Shown: in pieces, positions 26,486 through 35,716 of the stretch
How the letters are laid out: every line of letters starts with the position of its first letter
How positions within the stretch are numbered: position 1 is the stretch's first letter
NCBI RefSeq assembly: GCF_000024205.1
Contig: NC_013216.1
Span: 2,232,001-2,296,000 of the forward strand
DNA: 64,000 bases
Direction of reading: 5' to 3'
From: Desulfofarcimen acetoxidans DSM 771
GTDB taxonomy: Bacteria; Bacillota; Desulfotomaculia; Desulfotomaculales; Desulfofarciminaceae
Made by a program: the position numbers and the translations under genes
Notes under the pieces: generated by a model
The model's database searches: none
What the model was told of the DNA's origin: nothing
What the model saw: the letters and a program-made list of their open reading frames with translations, nothing else

Positions 26486-26511
26486 TAAATATTGAGCTAA
26501 GGGTGAAGAGC

Positions 26512-26718
26512 ATGTCTGAAAGGATGGGTGTTTTGTTTGATGTAAAGAACGGCAAAGTCAGAGTTATCAGGCGCTCAGGTCTGCCGTTTGTAGTTAAGGG
26601 AAAGGATTGACAGCATGATAAACTGCTTTCCCAGGGTTGGGGATATTACGATATAGAAGAGGATGCAACCAAAGAGTTAGTAAAAAGAGACGGCGCCTGG
26701 TATATTCCTGAAAAATAA
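26512..26718 (+). pseudogene. Small ORF interrupted by an in-frame TGA
   Basis: From ATG 26512 the frame reads MSERMGVLFDVKNGKVRVIR... for 32 codons, meets TGA at 26608-26610, and continues in the same frame for another 35 codons (QHDKLLSQGWGYYDIEED ... GAWYIPEK) to TAA at 26716. The downstream half looks coding (acid/base pattern, aromatic residues). The simplest reading is a TGG-to-TGA change of one Trp codon, leaving a pseudogene of 68 codons. Selenocysteine is unlikely: I see no strong hairpin after the TGA and no selenium genes here. The family is not recognised. Confidence 0.55.
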
Positions 26719-26785
26719 AGCCGGTTTTGTATGTCTGGCTCATTTGCTACATAAAATAATTAAAACATATGATGAAGGTGGATTA

Positions 26786-28060
26786 ATGGTTGCCAAGAAA
26801 ACTAATGATGTGAAAGAAAAGATGCTTGATACTTTGTTGCTCTACGGGCCTATAGACATTATCCAGCTATGCGCCAGAATCAACAGCACACCTGACCTTA
26901 TAATCGGTGCATTACAATCCATACTGTTTCATAAAGATTTAATTATGACCAGATCAGAGGTCAATAACCGTATTACTACTTGGGTAGCCCACAAGAGAAC
27001 ACAGAGAAAAAAATTGCTTAAAATTGCTGATTTGGCGGACTGGACGGATAAGAAAACCTTTTTAAATTTAAAGAAGCTGAGAAAACAGCTTACTGACGGT
27101 AATTTTGGGGATATAGAAATTTTACCGGACAGAAAGCAAGCAGCCGTAAAGAAAGCAGCAGGGAAGAATTTTAGTACAGCCAACAAGCTGAAAGCAAAGT
27201 CTGTTCCTGCTCCGATGATTGTTTATAAAATGCTGCCCGAGCAGGTTGTGCCGCAGCCTTATATAGGCAATGATTTGACAGTTGCCGAGGAGCAAATTGA
27301 TGAGATTTTCGGTTTGGATACCGCTATCTCAAATCATGACAGTCCTTTTAAACTTGATAAATTTCAGAGAGTCGCTATTAATGCGGTGCTGGCTGGAAAC
27401 CTGGTGCTGGTATCGGCGCCTACCGGCACTGGTAAAACATTAATTGCTGAAAAGCTGGCGGAACAACTTTTAGAGAACAATTTGAGGATGATCTATACCT
27501 CGCCTCTTAAGGCTTTGTCCAATCAAAAATACCGGGATTTTAAAGAAATGTTTGGGCCCGACAGAGTTGGTTTAGTAACCGGAGATGTTTCAATTAACGG
27601 TTCAGCCTTGCTTTTGGTTATGACGACTGAAATATTTCGCAATAAATGCTTTGGAGAGCCTGAGGAACTTGCAGGTGTAGGATATGTAGTATTTGATGAA
27701 ATCCATTATTTAGATGATCTGGCCAGAGGCACTGCCTGGGAAGAAAGCATTATTTTTGCTCCTCAGCAGGTAAAAATACTGGGGTTGTCAGCTACTGTTC
27801 CTAATATAGCTGAACTGGCCGGCTGGATTGCCAGTGTCCGTAAGACACAGGTAATTGTGGTAGAAGAAAAGATAAGGATAGTGCCGCTGGAAATGAGGTG
27901 GCTTACTGCTGAGGGTAAGGCTGTAGATATGGAAGAGGCGGAAAAAGCGATTGAAGATTACATAGTGGCAAAGGAAAATCTTAAAGAGCAAAGGTTTGCT
28001 CAAGAGGACAGACCTGATTACCAGAAAAAATATGACTGGAGGCGTGGTCTGCATAGATGA
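26786..28060 (+). CDS. Ski2/Mtr4-like DExH helicase, N-terminal half (split gene)
   Basis: A 424-residue protein holding an N-terminal winged-helix-like region (about 1-120) and RecA domain 1 of a superfamily 2 helicase: motif I APTGTGKT, motif Ia TSPLKALSNQKYRDF, motif II DEIH in VVFDEIHYLDD, motif III LGLSATVPN. The frame ends at TGA 28058-28060, and the second RecA domain is in the next frame (-1), starting at an overlapping ATGA. ATG 26786 follows AAGGTGG. Alone it lacks motifs IV-VI and should not work as a helicase. Either the two chains assemble or the gene has been broken by one base. Confidence 0.88.
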   Translation: MVAKKTNDVKEKMLDTLLLYGPIDIIQLCARINSTPDLIIGALQSILFHKDLIMTRSEVNNRITTWVAHKRTQRKKLLKIADLADWTDKKTFLNLKKLRKQLTDGNFGDIEILPDRKQAAVKKAAGKNFSTANKLKAKSVPAPMIVYKMLPEQVVPQPYIGNDLTVAEEQIDEIFGLDTAISNHDSPFKLDKFQRVAINAVLAGNLVLVSAPTGTGKTLIAEKLAEQLLENNLRMIYTSPLKALSNQKYRDFKEMFGPDRVGLVTGDVSINGSALLLVMTTEIFRNKCFGEPEELAGVGYVVFDEIHYLDDLARGTAWEESIIFAPQQVKILGLSATVPNIAELAGWIASVRKTQVIVVEEKIRIVPLEMRWLTAEGKAVDMEEAEKAIEDYIVAKENLKEQRFAQEDRPDYQKKYDWRRGLHR

Positions 28061-29607
28061 GGTATGAAGATAATTCTGTTTATAACAGCATTACCGAAAC
28101 AGTCAAGGACCGTTTGCCGGCACTTTTTTTCGTTTTTAGCCGGGGAAAAACAGAACTTATTGCCGAAGAGTTAAGCCATGATTGGGATTTTTTAAAACCC
28201 GCTGAAAAGAAAACAGTACAGCAAATAGTTGCTGATTTCGAAAAACAAAACCCAACTGCTTTTGAACGTAAAAACAGAAGACTTTTAAAAAGACTGCTTA
28301 GCCGTGGTATCGGCTATCATCATGCCGGGCTGTCGCCGGTCTTGAAAAATCTAGTAGAGACGCTTTATGAGCGAAGGCTTATTTATGCCTTGTGCTGTAC
28401 TGAGACCTTTGCTGCCGGGGTTAACTTTCCGGCTTGCAGTACCATCTTTGATTCCTGCCGGAAGTGGGACGGCAAAACCTTCCGGGGGCTTTTAAACCGT
28501 GAATTTTTTCAAATGGCAGGCAGGGCGGGCCGCCGTGGATTTGATGAAAAGGGTTATGTTTTTGTTCGTATTGATGAGCAGTACCCGGAGCAAACAACTT
28601 TCTTTGATGAAGATGAAGTGGAATCAGTTAACAGTCATTTAACCATATCGCCAAATACTGCGTTAAACCTTTTGCAGTGGAAAACAGATGCGGAAATTGA
28701 GCATTTTTTAACCAATAATTTTGCGGTTTACCAGGGTAAAAAGGAAGAAAGAGCTGTTAATATTGATATTGAAGCCATTACTGCTGAGATAGAAAATTTG
28801 GAACAGCATTTTTGCGAAGAAAGAGATACTCGTACCTGTGCGCTTTATCGCAAAAAACTAAAGAAGGAACTGTATAAGCATTACCGGAGACGCAAAAATA
28901 ACCCGGATTACCAGTCAAAAATAGATGAGATCAAAGAAATCCTGGACTTACCGGCCAGAGATTGCGCCCATTCATTATGTTTTTCAGCAAAGAGAAACCT
29001 GGGTAAACTTGTTTCAGAAAGAAAGCGCTTAAACCGGCAGCGTGAAAAGCTGGCCGGGCAGCATGAAAATTACTTTGATAAGTTCTCCAGTGTTTGCAGT
29101 TTGCTGGAGCAGTTGGGCTATATTGAAGGACGCATTCTGCTGCCAAGGGGGATTTTTGCTTCAAAGATACATATCCAAGAGATACTGGTTACTGAACTGA
29201 TCTTCTCAGGAATTATGTCGGATGCCACACCGGCAGAGATTGCTGCTATTATAGTTGGTATAGATTATGAGGCCAACAGAAGAGATAAGATGATTCCCAA
29301 TGTGGTAGACCTGTCGAAAGTTGAAGAATTGCATAGAGAACTGCAAAAAAGCAACGTACCGTTGCACTTTTGCAGTTGGTCGCCTATACCTGGTCCTCTC
29401 GCGTATTTATGGCATGAAGGTAAAAGCTTTGGAAGCTTGCTGGAAATGACGGAAATGCAGGAAGGAGATATCTTTTCCATGCTGAGAAGAGAGATTGATT
29501 TATTAAGACAGATAGAATCAGCATTAAAGGATGACCCGGCCTTGCAAGCCAAAATACGCGGAGTCAGATTAAGCTTGGACAGGGATGAAGTTTCTGTTTC
29601 GTTTTAG
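28057..29607 (+). CDS. Ski2/Mtr4-like helicase, C-terminal half (split gene)
   Basis: A 516-residue continuation of the same helicase: ALFFVFSRGKTE (motif IV region), CTETFAAGVNFPA (motif V) and QMAGRAGRRGFD (motif VI), then a helical C-terminal region with a coiled coil (about residues 230-340) and a DSHCT-like end. It starts at ATG 28057 inside the upstream stop; an in-frame TAG at 28054-28056 directly before the ATG means no upstream slippage could enter this frame, so it needs re-initiation. I see no Shine-Dalgarno before the ATG apart from possible coupling. The role would be RNA unwinding for decay or processing. Confidence 0.85.
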   Translation: MRYEDNSVYNSITETVKDRLPALFFVFSRGKTELIAEELSHDWDFLKPAEKKTVQQIVADFEKQNPTAFERKNRRLLKRLLSRGIGYHHAGLSPVLKNLVETLYERRLIYALCCTETFAAGVNFPACSTIFDSCRKWDGKTFRGLLNREFFQMAGRAGRRGFDEKGYVFVRIDEQYPEQTTFFDEDEVESVNSHLTISPNTALNLLQWKTDAEIEHFLTNNFAVYQGKKEERAVNIDIEAITAEIENLEQHFCEERDTRTCALYRKKLKKELYKHYRRRKNNPDYQSKIDEIKEILDLPARDCAHSLCFSAKRNLGKLVSERKRLNRQREKLAGQHENYFDKFSSVCSLLEQLGYIEGRILLPRGIFASKIHIQEILVTELIFSGIMSDATPAEIAAIIVGIDYEANRRDKMIPNVVDLSKVEELHRELQKSNVPLHFCSWSPIPGPLAYLWHEGKSFGSLLEMTEMQEGDIFSMLRREIDLLRQIESALKDDPALQAKIRGVRLSLDRDEVSVSF

Positions 29608-29619
29608 AGGTGCGCTGTA

Positions 29620-29886
29620 TTGATCTATTATGTTTACATTTTACAATGCCGGGATGGTTCTCTCTATACGGGTATAACTGATAACCCGGAAAGAAGATTT
29701 AACCAGCACAGGCAGGGCAGCGGCAGTAAGTATGTACGCAGCAGATTGCCGGTTAAACCTGTATATATTTTAACATGCTCAAACAAATCACAGGCTTTAA
29801 AGATGGAGATTTATATAAAGAAACTTTCCAGGCAAAAAAAAGTGGAATTAATCGAAAATAAATTTTTCTTGCCCAAAGAGGTATAA
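29620..29886 (+). CDS. GIY-YIG nuclease-fold protein (YhbQ/UPF0213-like)
   Basis: An 88-residue single-domain GIY-YIG protein. The motif pair appears as YYVYILQC and LYTGITDNPERRFNQH, with the catalytic-type Arg (PERRFNQH) and the Glu in MEIYIKKLSRQKK. Free-standing members of this family are widespread; some act on structured DNA, and most are uncharacterised. A TTG start at 29620 follows GAGGTG. It lies 12 bases after the helicase gene, suggesting co-transcription. Confidence 0.88.
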   Translation: MIYYVYILQCRDGSLYTGITDNPERRFNQHRQGSGSKYVRSRLPVKPVYILTCSNKSQALKMEIYIKKLSRQKKVELIENKFFLPKEV

Positions 29887-29962
29887 AAATTATATTGCGC
29901 AACTTTTTACTATACTATAAAATTAGTGTTGATATTAAGCGCCAGAGAGGAGTAAAGTTGAG

Positions 29963-31318
29963 ATGAGTGCCACTAAGATACTGTTATCGGAAAAAGAAAT
30001 GCCTACCCGCTGGTATAATATACAGGCGGACATGCCCAATTTACCAAAACCACCTTTGAACCCGGTTACCAAACAACCGGTTGGTCCGGAAGATTTATCT
30101 GCAATCTTTCCCATGGAACTGATTAAACAGGAGGTAACCCGGGAACGGTGGATAGATATTCCTGAAGAGGTTCAGGAAATATATCACCTGTGGAGACCTT
30201 CACCTGTTATGAGGGCAAAGCAACTGGAAAAAGCCCTTGATACACCGGCAAAAATATATTTTAAGTACGAGGGTGTCAGCCCGGCCGGAAGCCATAAACT
30301 AAACACCGCTGTTCCTCAGGCATACTTTAATATGAAAGAGGGCATTATGCGTCTGGCTACTGAAACCGGTGCAGGACAATGGGGAGTTGCACTTTCCCAG
30401 GCCTGCAACTTTTTTGGCATGAAATGTTTGGTATATATGGTAAAGGTAAGCTACCACCAAAAACCCTACAGGCGTTCTATGATGCAGATTTTTGGTTCCA
30501 ATGTAGTAGCCAGTCCCAGTGAATTAACTGAGGCAGGCAGAAAAATATTAGCAGATAACCCGGAATCGCCGGGCAGTCTCGGTATTGCTATCAGCGAGGC
30601 TGTGGAAGACGCGGCCAAAAGAGATGATACGAATTATGCTCTGGGCAGTGTGCTTAATCATGTGCTTTTGCACCAAACAGTTATAGGTTTGGAGGCTAAA
30701 GAACAGCTGGCTAAAGATGACGTTTATCCTGACATAGTTATTGCCTGCTGCGGCGGCGGGAGTAATTTCGGCGGCATGGCATTTCCTTTTGTCTATGACA
30801 AGCTGACCAAGGGTACCAATGTTCGCCTGATTGCAGCAGAGCCCAGCGCTTGTCCGACTCTTACAAGGGGACATTTCGGCTATGATTATGGTGATGTGGC
30901 AGGTTTAACCCCGCTGCTATGGATGTATACTTTGGGTACCGACTTTATGCCGCCCGGCATTCATTCAGGCGGTTTAAGATACCACGGTGATTCGCCGTTG
31001 GTAAGTCAATTACTGCATGACGGTATTATTGAGGCCAAGTCCTTTAACCAGACTTCTGTATTTAACGCAGCTGTTTTGTTTGCCAAGTGTATGGGTATAG
31101 TACCGGCTCCCGAATCTTCTCATGCTATTCAATGTGCTATTGAAGAAGCTTTAGCTGCAAAAGAAGCAGGGGAAGCTAAAACCATAATATTTAATTTAAG
31201 TGGTCATGGTTTCCTTGATTTACCCTCGTATGACAGTTTTATGGCCGGAAAGCTTATTGATTATCCGTTGCCTGAAGAGGAATTAAAGCAATCTTTAGCC
31301 AGATTGCCGCAGATTTAA
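29963..31318 (+). CDS. TrpB2-type tryptophan synthase beta-like PLP enzyme
   Basis: A 451-residue TrpB2-family protein. The PLP lysine is in AGSHKLNTA (SHK form of TrpB2), the phosphate-binding loop is [10 protein letters not shown], and ETGAGQWG matches the catalytic Glu segment. TrpB2 proteins are longer at the N-terminus than TrpB1 and often lack a TrpA partner; they can make tryptophan from indole and serine or deaminate serine. No trpA or other trp genes are nearby, but trpS lies 5 kb downstream in a separate unit. The ATG follows GAGGAG. Confidence 0.9.
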   Translation: MSATKILLSEKEMPTRWYNIQADMPNLPKPPLNPVTKQPVGPEDLSAIFPMELIKQEVTRERWIDIPEEVQEIYHLWRPSPVMRAKQLEKALDTPAKIYFKYEGVSPAGSHKLNTAVPQAYFNMKEGIMRLATETGAGQWGVALSQACNFFGMKCLVYMVKVSYHQKPYRRSMMQIFGSNVVASPSELTEAGRKILADNPESPGSLGIAISEAVEDAAKRDDTNYALGSVLNHVLLHQTVIGLEAKEQLAKDDVYPDIVIACCGGGSNFGGMAFPFVYDKLTKGTNVRLIAAEPSACPTLTRGHFGYDYGDVAGLTPLLWMYTLGTDFMPPGIHSGGLRYHGDSPLVSQLLHDGIIEAKSFNQTSVFNAAVLFAKCMGIVPAPESSHAIQCAIEEALAAKEAGEAKTIIFNLSGHGFLDLPSYDSFMAGKLIDYPLPEEELKQSLARLPQI

Positions 31319-31347
31319 TATATATTAATTTCCGTGAACTGAAATTT

Positions 31348-31376
31348 GCGGTCTTTTTATGGAAAGACCGCTTTTC
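31348..31376 (+). terminator. Intrinsic terminator after trpB2
   Basis: GCGGTCTTT (31348-31356), 6-base loop, AAAGACCGC (31363-31371), then TTTT: a perfect 9-bp stem with U-tract. Confidence 0.9.
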
Positions 31377-31551
31377 TCTGATTACTCTAAAAAATAATAT
31401 TTATGAATACAAATTCATGTTAGCCAGAAACGAACTAGTTTCTCATTATTGTAAAATAAAGTGGACTTTTTGTAAAAGGTCTAATAGTATGTAAGGTATT
31501 AAATGATAAAAAACCGGCTGACTTTTTTAACAGGAGGAGGCTATTATTTTT

Positions 31552-32895
31552 ATGAAGTTACATGGTACCATGCGTATAAATGAAAGCGGCCATTTAACTA
31601 TCGGCAATTGTGATACGGTAGATCTGGTTCGTGAATACAGTACTCCGCTTTATGTTCTGGATGAGAAGTATTTTCGCAGTAATTGCCGGGAGTATTACCG
31701 TGCCTTTAGTGATAGATTTAACTCCGACGTAATTTATGCCAGCAAAACTTTGCTCAACACCGCTGTTTGCCGCATGATTGAAGAAGAGGGCTTATGTTTG
31801 GACATAGTTTCCGGAGGTGAACTATATACTGCTTTAAAAGCGGGTTTTCCTGCTTCCAGAATGTATTTTCACGGTAATAATAAAACAACGGATGAACTGA
31901 AACTGGCATTAGAAGCCGGAGTAGGCCGTTATATTGTAGATAATCTTTATGAATTGGAATTGTTGAATAATATGGCCGGCAAAGCTAATATTACAGCAGA
32001 TATTCTGTTGCGCATCACACCGGGAGTTGAGGCTCATACCCATGAATACATTAAGACCGGACAAATTGATTCCAAGTTTGGCCTGGCTATAGAAACAGGT
32101 CAAGCCATGGAGGGTACTAAAAAAGCTTTGAATTTAGCTAATGTCCGGTTGCATGGTTTTCACTGTCATATAGGTTCGCAGATTTTTGAACTGGAGTCCT
32201 TTGCCCATGCAGCAAATATAATGATGTCATTTATTAATAACGTGCGTACAGAAACCGCTTTTACCGCTGCTGAATTGGATTTGGGCGGTGGCCTGGGGAT
32301 TTATTACTTTGAAGGTGATGAACCCAAACCGGTAAAAGAACTGGCAGATATAATCATCAATGAAGTGCGCAAGCAAGCTGATGAATATTGTTTGCCTGTG
32401 CCTAAGATTATGGTTGAGCCTGGTCGTTCTATCAGCGGGCCGGCGGGGATAACTTTATATACTGTCGGATCAGTAAAAGATATTCCCGGTATTCGCAAAT
32501 ATGTTGCTGTGGACGGAGGTATGAATGATAACCCCCGCCCGGCTTTGTATCAGTCCCGATATGAGGCGGCCCTGGCTAATAAAATGAATGAGAAAGAAAC
32601 TGAGCTTGTATCAATTGCCGGCAAATGCTGTGAATCAGGAGATATGCTGATTAAGGATACTAAGCTACCCCCGGCGGAACCGGGTGATGTCCTTGTTGTC
32701 ACCAGTACCGGTGCCTATAATTATGCTATGTCCATGAACTATAACCGGATTACCAGACCGGCTATGATTCTCGTAAATGAAGGTGCTGCTGAGGTTATTG
32801 TCCAGAGGGAAACATTTGAAGATTTAATCCGTAATGATTTGATTCCCAAACACCTGCAAAAAAAAGAGGCTGTTAACATAGCTAAGGCTGAATAA
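31552..32895 (+). CDS. lysA: Diaminopimelate decarboxylase
   Basis: A 447-residue fold-III PLP enzyme converting meso-diaminopimelate to L-lysine. The PLP lysine is in IYASKTLLN, followed by SGGELYTAL, FHGNNKT, HCHIGSQI, the GGGLG loop, EPGRS and the C-terminal GKCCESGDML, where the Cys contributes to the other subunit's site. The ATG at 31552 follows AGGAGGAGG at the long distance of 12 bases. No lysine riboswitch is evident in the 175-base leader. It is a single-gene unit. Confidence 0.95.
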   Translation: MKLHGTMRINESGHLTIGNCDTVDLVREYSTPLYVLDEKYFRSNCREYYRAFSDRFNSDVIYASKTLLNTAVCRMIEEEGLCLDIVSGGELYTALKAGFPASRMYFHGNNKTTDELKLALEAGVGRYIVDNLYELELLNNMAGKANITADILLRITPGVEAHTHEYIKTGQIDSKFGLAIETGQAMEGTKKALNLANVRLHGFHCHIGSQIFELESFAHAANIMMSFINNVRTETAFTAAELDLGGGLGIYYFEGDEPKPVKELADIIINEVRKQADEYCLPVPKIMVEPGRSISGPAGITLYTVGSVKDIPGIRKYVAVDGGMNDNPRPALYQSRYEAALANKMNEKETELVSIAGKCCESGDMLIKDTKLPPAEPGDVLVVTSTGAYNYAMSMNYNRITRPAMILVNEGAAEVIVQRETFEDLIRNDLIPKHLQKKEAVNIAKAE

Positions 32896-32913
32896 GAATA
32901 TTAGGAATATAAA

Positions 32914-32955
32914 GAGGATGACTCAAAGGTCTTTAAAAAGTCTTGAGACATCCTC
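32914..32955 (+). terminator. Intrinsic terminator after lysA
   Basis: GAGGATGACTCAA (32914-32926) pairs with TTGAGACATCCTC (32943-32955), one A-A mismatch, followed by CTTTTT. Confidence 0.85.
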
Positions 32956-33020
32956 CTTTTTAATGGGACTAATAACCGAATAAGTCTCTTCCGACACCAG
33001 GGTTGCAGGTCCTCTTTTTC

Positions 33021-33050
33021 TTGGTATTAACATTATCTATATGTTATAAT
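33021..33050 (+). promoter_or_regulatory. Candidate sigma-A promoter of the tRNA nucleotidyltransferase operon
   Basis: TTGGTA (33021-33026), 18 bases, TATAAT (33045-33050). The -10 is perfect; the -35 keeps TTG. It lies 32 bases before the ATG. Confidence 0.45.
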
Positions 33051-33081
33051 AAACTAATGTTATAAATGAAGGAGTCAGGTT

Positions 33082-35715
33082 ATGGAGATTATAACCAGTC
33101 ATATTAACACCGACATGGATGCGTTGGCCTCTATGGTTGCAGCACAAAAATTATATCCTTATGCCAAAATGGTTTTCCCTGGGAAACTATCAAAGACAGT
33201 GGAAGAATTTATGTCTTTACATAAAGATACTATAAACATTCGAACTGTAAAACAGATCGATTTAAAGAAAACTAAAAAGCTAATCATAGTGGATACAAAA
33301 AATCCCCGGCGGATTGGCAAAATAGCTGACATTCTTTCCAACCCGGAGTTGGAAGTACATATTTATGATCATCACCCCTGGGCTGACGGAGATGTAAGGG
33401 GAAAAATAGAAATAGTTGAGCCGATAGGAGCTACGGCTACTTTGTTGGTAGAACAAATTAAAGGAAAAGATATACCTTTAAGCTCTGTAGAAGCTACGGT
33501 GTTGGCGTTGGGAATATACAGCGACACCGGTTCACTGATTTTTAATACAACAACTCCCAGAGATGCTGCGGCAGTCGCTTTTTTGCTGGGACAGGGAGCA
33601 AATCTCTCTGTTATAGCTGATTTTTTGGGAAGACCATTAACGGACGAGCAAAAATCTCTTCTTAAAACTCTATTGGTTTCTGCCGAGCATCACTTAATCA
33701 GCGGTGCAAAAATACTCATAGCCAAAGGTACGGTTGATGATTTTGTGGAGGGCTTGGCTCTGCTCACTCACCAGTTAGCAGAAATTGAAAAATTAGATGC
33801 TGTATTTACTGTGGTAATGATGGAAGACCGTACTCATATCGTAGCCCGAAGTTCCATACCCGGTATAAATACCAATGAAATTCTTTCAGGCTTCGGAGGC
33901 GGTGGGCATGCGGCGGCGGCTTCAGCCACTGTAAAAACCCAGAATATCGAAGAAGTAATCAACACTTTGCTAAAATATATTCGCGGTAAGGTTCACCCGC
34001 CCATGAAAGTGTCAAACATCATGTCTTCCCCGGTAAAAACTGTGCCCCCTGAAATGACCATAACTGAAGTAAATGCTTTAATGCTGCGTTACGGCCACAC
34101 AGGTATGCCTGTTGTGCAGGGTGATAATATGGTCGGTGTTATATCCAAGCGTGACGTTGAAAAAGCTGTTCACCACGGCTTGGGACACGCGCCGGTAAAG
34201 GGTTATATGACCAGAAATGTTTTAACCGTAGACCCGGAAATGTCCGTGTCGGAAGTGCAAAAAATTATGATAGAAAATGATATCGGCAGACTGCCTGTTA
34301 CCAGGGACGGCATGCCCGTAGGAATTGTATCAAGGACAGACATACTTCGCACTATGCACGAAGGTTTTCAGGCCAGTCACTGGACAATATATTCTCAAAA
34401 AGATAAATCGAAGTATGTTTATCAAAATTTGCGTGAGGCTTTGAAAAGAAAACTTGCTCCAATTGCCTGGAACCTGTTGCAGGAAGCAGGTAAAACCGCA
34501 GCCGAGATGGGTTATAATGTTTATACTGCGGGCGGTATAGTTAGAGATGCCTTACTGGGTGTGGAGTCTTTAGATGTGGATCTGGTTGTAGAGGGCAACG
34601 GCATCCTGTTAGCCAGAGCGCTGAGTGAAAAGAGCGGGGCTTTCTTGAGAGTGCACGAAAAGTTTGGTACGGCAGAGATTTGTTTTCCCAACGGCCTGCA
34701 AATTGATGTAGCCACTGCCAGGGTAGAGTTTTATGAATATCCGGCAGCATTGCCCGAAGTGGAATCATCTTCCTTAAAACAGGATCTATATAGGAGAGAT
34801 TTTACTATAAATGCCATGGCGGTAATTCTGGGTGAGGAAAGATTCGGCGACTTAATAGATCCCTTTGACGGTCGGGATGATCTGTATAAAGGTTTGGTGC
34901 GTGTTCTGCATAATCTGAGTTTTGTAGAAGATCCTACCAGAATATTGCGGGCGCTTCGATTTGAGCAGCGCTATCATATGAGAATTGAGCAGCAGACCCT
35001 TTCGCTGTTGAGAAGGGCTGTTAAAGACGGCATGCTGGAAAGAGTCTCTGTAGAGAGGCTATGGGAAGAATTAAAACATATCATGGCGGAAAACAATCCT
35101 GTTAAGATACTGCAGCGGCTGGCAGAAGTTGAAGCATGGCAGTATATTTTTCCGGGAATAGAATACTGGGATATACAGCCGGTTCTTTCCAATTTGCCGG
35201 AAGCCATAGCTTTGCTTAAAGAGCACGGTCAGCCGGAGCCTGAACCCTGGCTGCCTTACTGGTTGTCCATATTGCACAGATCACAGCCAGCAATGGCTGA
35301 GAACCTTTGTCAACGCTATAACTTGAGCAAAAGACAAAGCGTCATGACTAGGCAAATAGTGGAGATGTTGCCCGATATAGTTAAATTGCTGCAAAATAAA
35401 AAAATAAAGCTCAGTGAAGCTGCTGATATATTACTATCGGTACCCGTTGAGGCTTATGCGCTGCTATTAAGCCTCTTGCCGGGGGATTATCAGGAGCACT
35501 TTCTAAATTTATTAGAAGCAATGCAGACTAATAAACCCTGTATCGGTGGAGAGGAAATAAAAAAATTGGGTTACCGTCCCGGACCTATTTATAAACAAGT
35601 TCTGGATGCTCTCCGGCGTGCTCGCCTGGATGGGCAAATAAATAGTACTGAGGATGAAATTGTTTTTGTAAAAGAGTTTTTGCGAGAATGTAAAGACTTT
35701 AAGAAGGGGGTTTAA
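33082..35715 (+). CDS. DHH-CBS-CBS-tRNA nucleotidyltransferase (A-adding type)
   Basis: An 877-residue fusion. Residues 1-300 form a DHH/DHHA1 phosphoesterase (HINTDMDA, IVDTKNP, Asp96-His97-His98, SDTG, GGGGHAAAA); 308-425 hold two CBS domains (NIMSSPVKT, YMTRNVLTV); from about 475 a class II nucleotidyltransferase with GGIVRDALLG and Asp498-Val-Asp500, RRDFTINAMA and a C-terminal helical RNA-binding part. Proteins of this design act as A-adding enzymes for tRNA 3' ends where CC addition is done by a second protein; CBS domains may sense adenine nucleotides. It starts an operon with the M50 protease (1-base gap) and trpS. Confidence 0.9.
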   Translation: MEIITSHINTDMDALASMVAAQKLYPYAKMVFPGKLSKTVEEFMSLHKDTINIRTVKQIDLKKTKKLIIVDTKNPRRIGKIADILSNPELEVHIYDHHPWADGDVRGKIEIVEPIGATATLLVEQIKGKDIPLSSVEATVLALGIYSDTGSLIFNTTTPRDAAAVAFLLGQGANLSVIADFLGRPLTDEQKSLLKTLLVSAEHHLISGAKILIAKGTVDDFVEGLALLTHQLAEIEKLDAVFTVVMMEDRTHIVARSSIPGINTNEILSGFGGGGHAAAASATVKTQNIEEVINTLLKYIRGKVHPPMKVSNIMSSPVKTVPPEMTITEVNALMLRYGHTGMPVVQGDNMVGVISKRDVEKAVHHGLGHAPVKGYMTRNVLTVDPEMSVSEVQKIMIENDIGRLPVTRDGMPVGIVSRTDILRTMHEGFQASHWTIYSQKDKSKYVYQNLREALKRKLAPIAWNLLQEAGKTAAEMGYNVYTAGGIVRDALLGVESLDVDLVVEGNGILLARALSEKSGAFLRVHEKFGTAEICFPNGLQIDVATARVEFYEYPAALPEVESSSLKQDLYRRDFTINAMAVILGEERFGDLIDPFDGRDDLYKGLVRVLHNLSFVEDPTRILRALRFEQRYHMRIEQQTLSLLRRAVKDGMLERVSVERLWEELKHIMAENNPVKILQRLAEVEAWQYIFPGIEYWDIQPVLSNLPEAIALLKEHGQPEPEPWLPYWLSILHRSQPAMAENLCQRYNLSKRQSVMTRQIVEMLPDIVKLLQNKKIKLSEAADILLSVPVEAYALLLSLLPGDYQEHFLNLLEAMQTNKPCIGGEEIKKLGYRPGPIYKQVLDALRRARLDGQINSTEDEIVFVKEFLRECKDFKKGV

Positions 35716-35716
35716 T

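Noticed and set aside
26608-26610. TGA as a selenocysteine codon
   Set aside because: No convincing SECIS-type hairpin directly after the TGA and no selenium genes in the window; loss of a Trp codon is simpler.
28010-28060. Programmed -1 frameshift joining the helicase halves at the A6 run
   Set aside because: A TAG in the second frame at 28054-28056 would stop ribosomes that slip upstream of it.
31377-31551. Lysine riboswitch in the lysA leader
   Set aside because: The 175-base leader lacks recognisable L-box elements and is very AT-rich.
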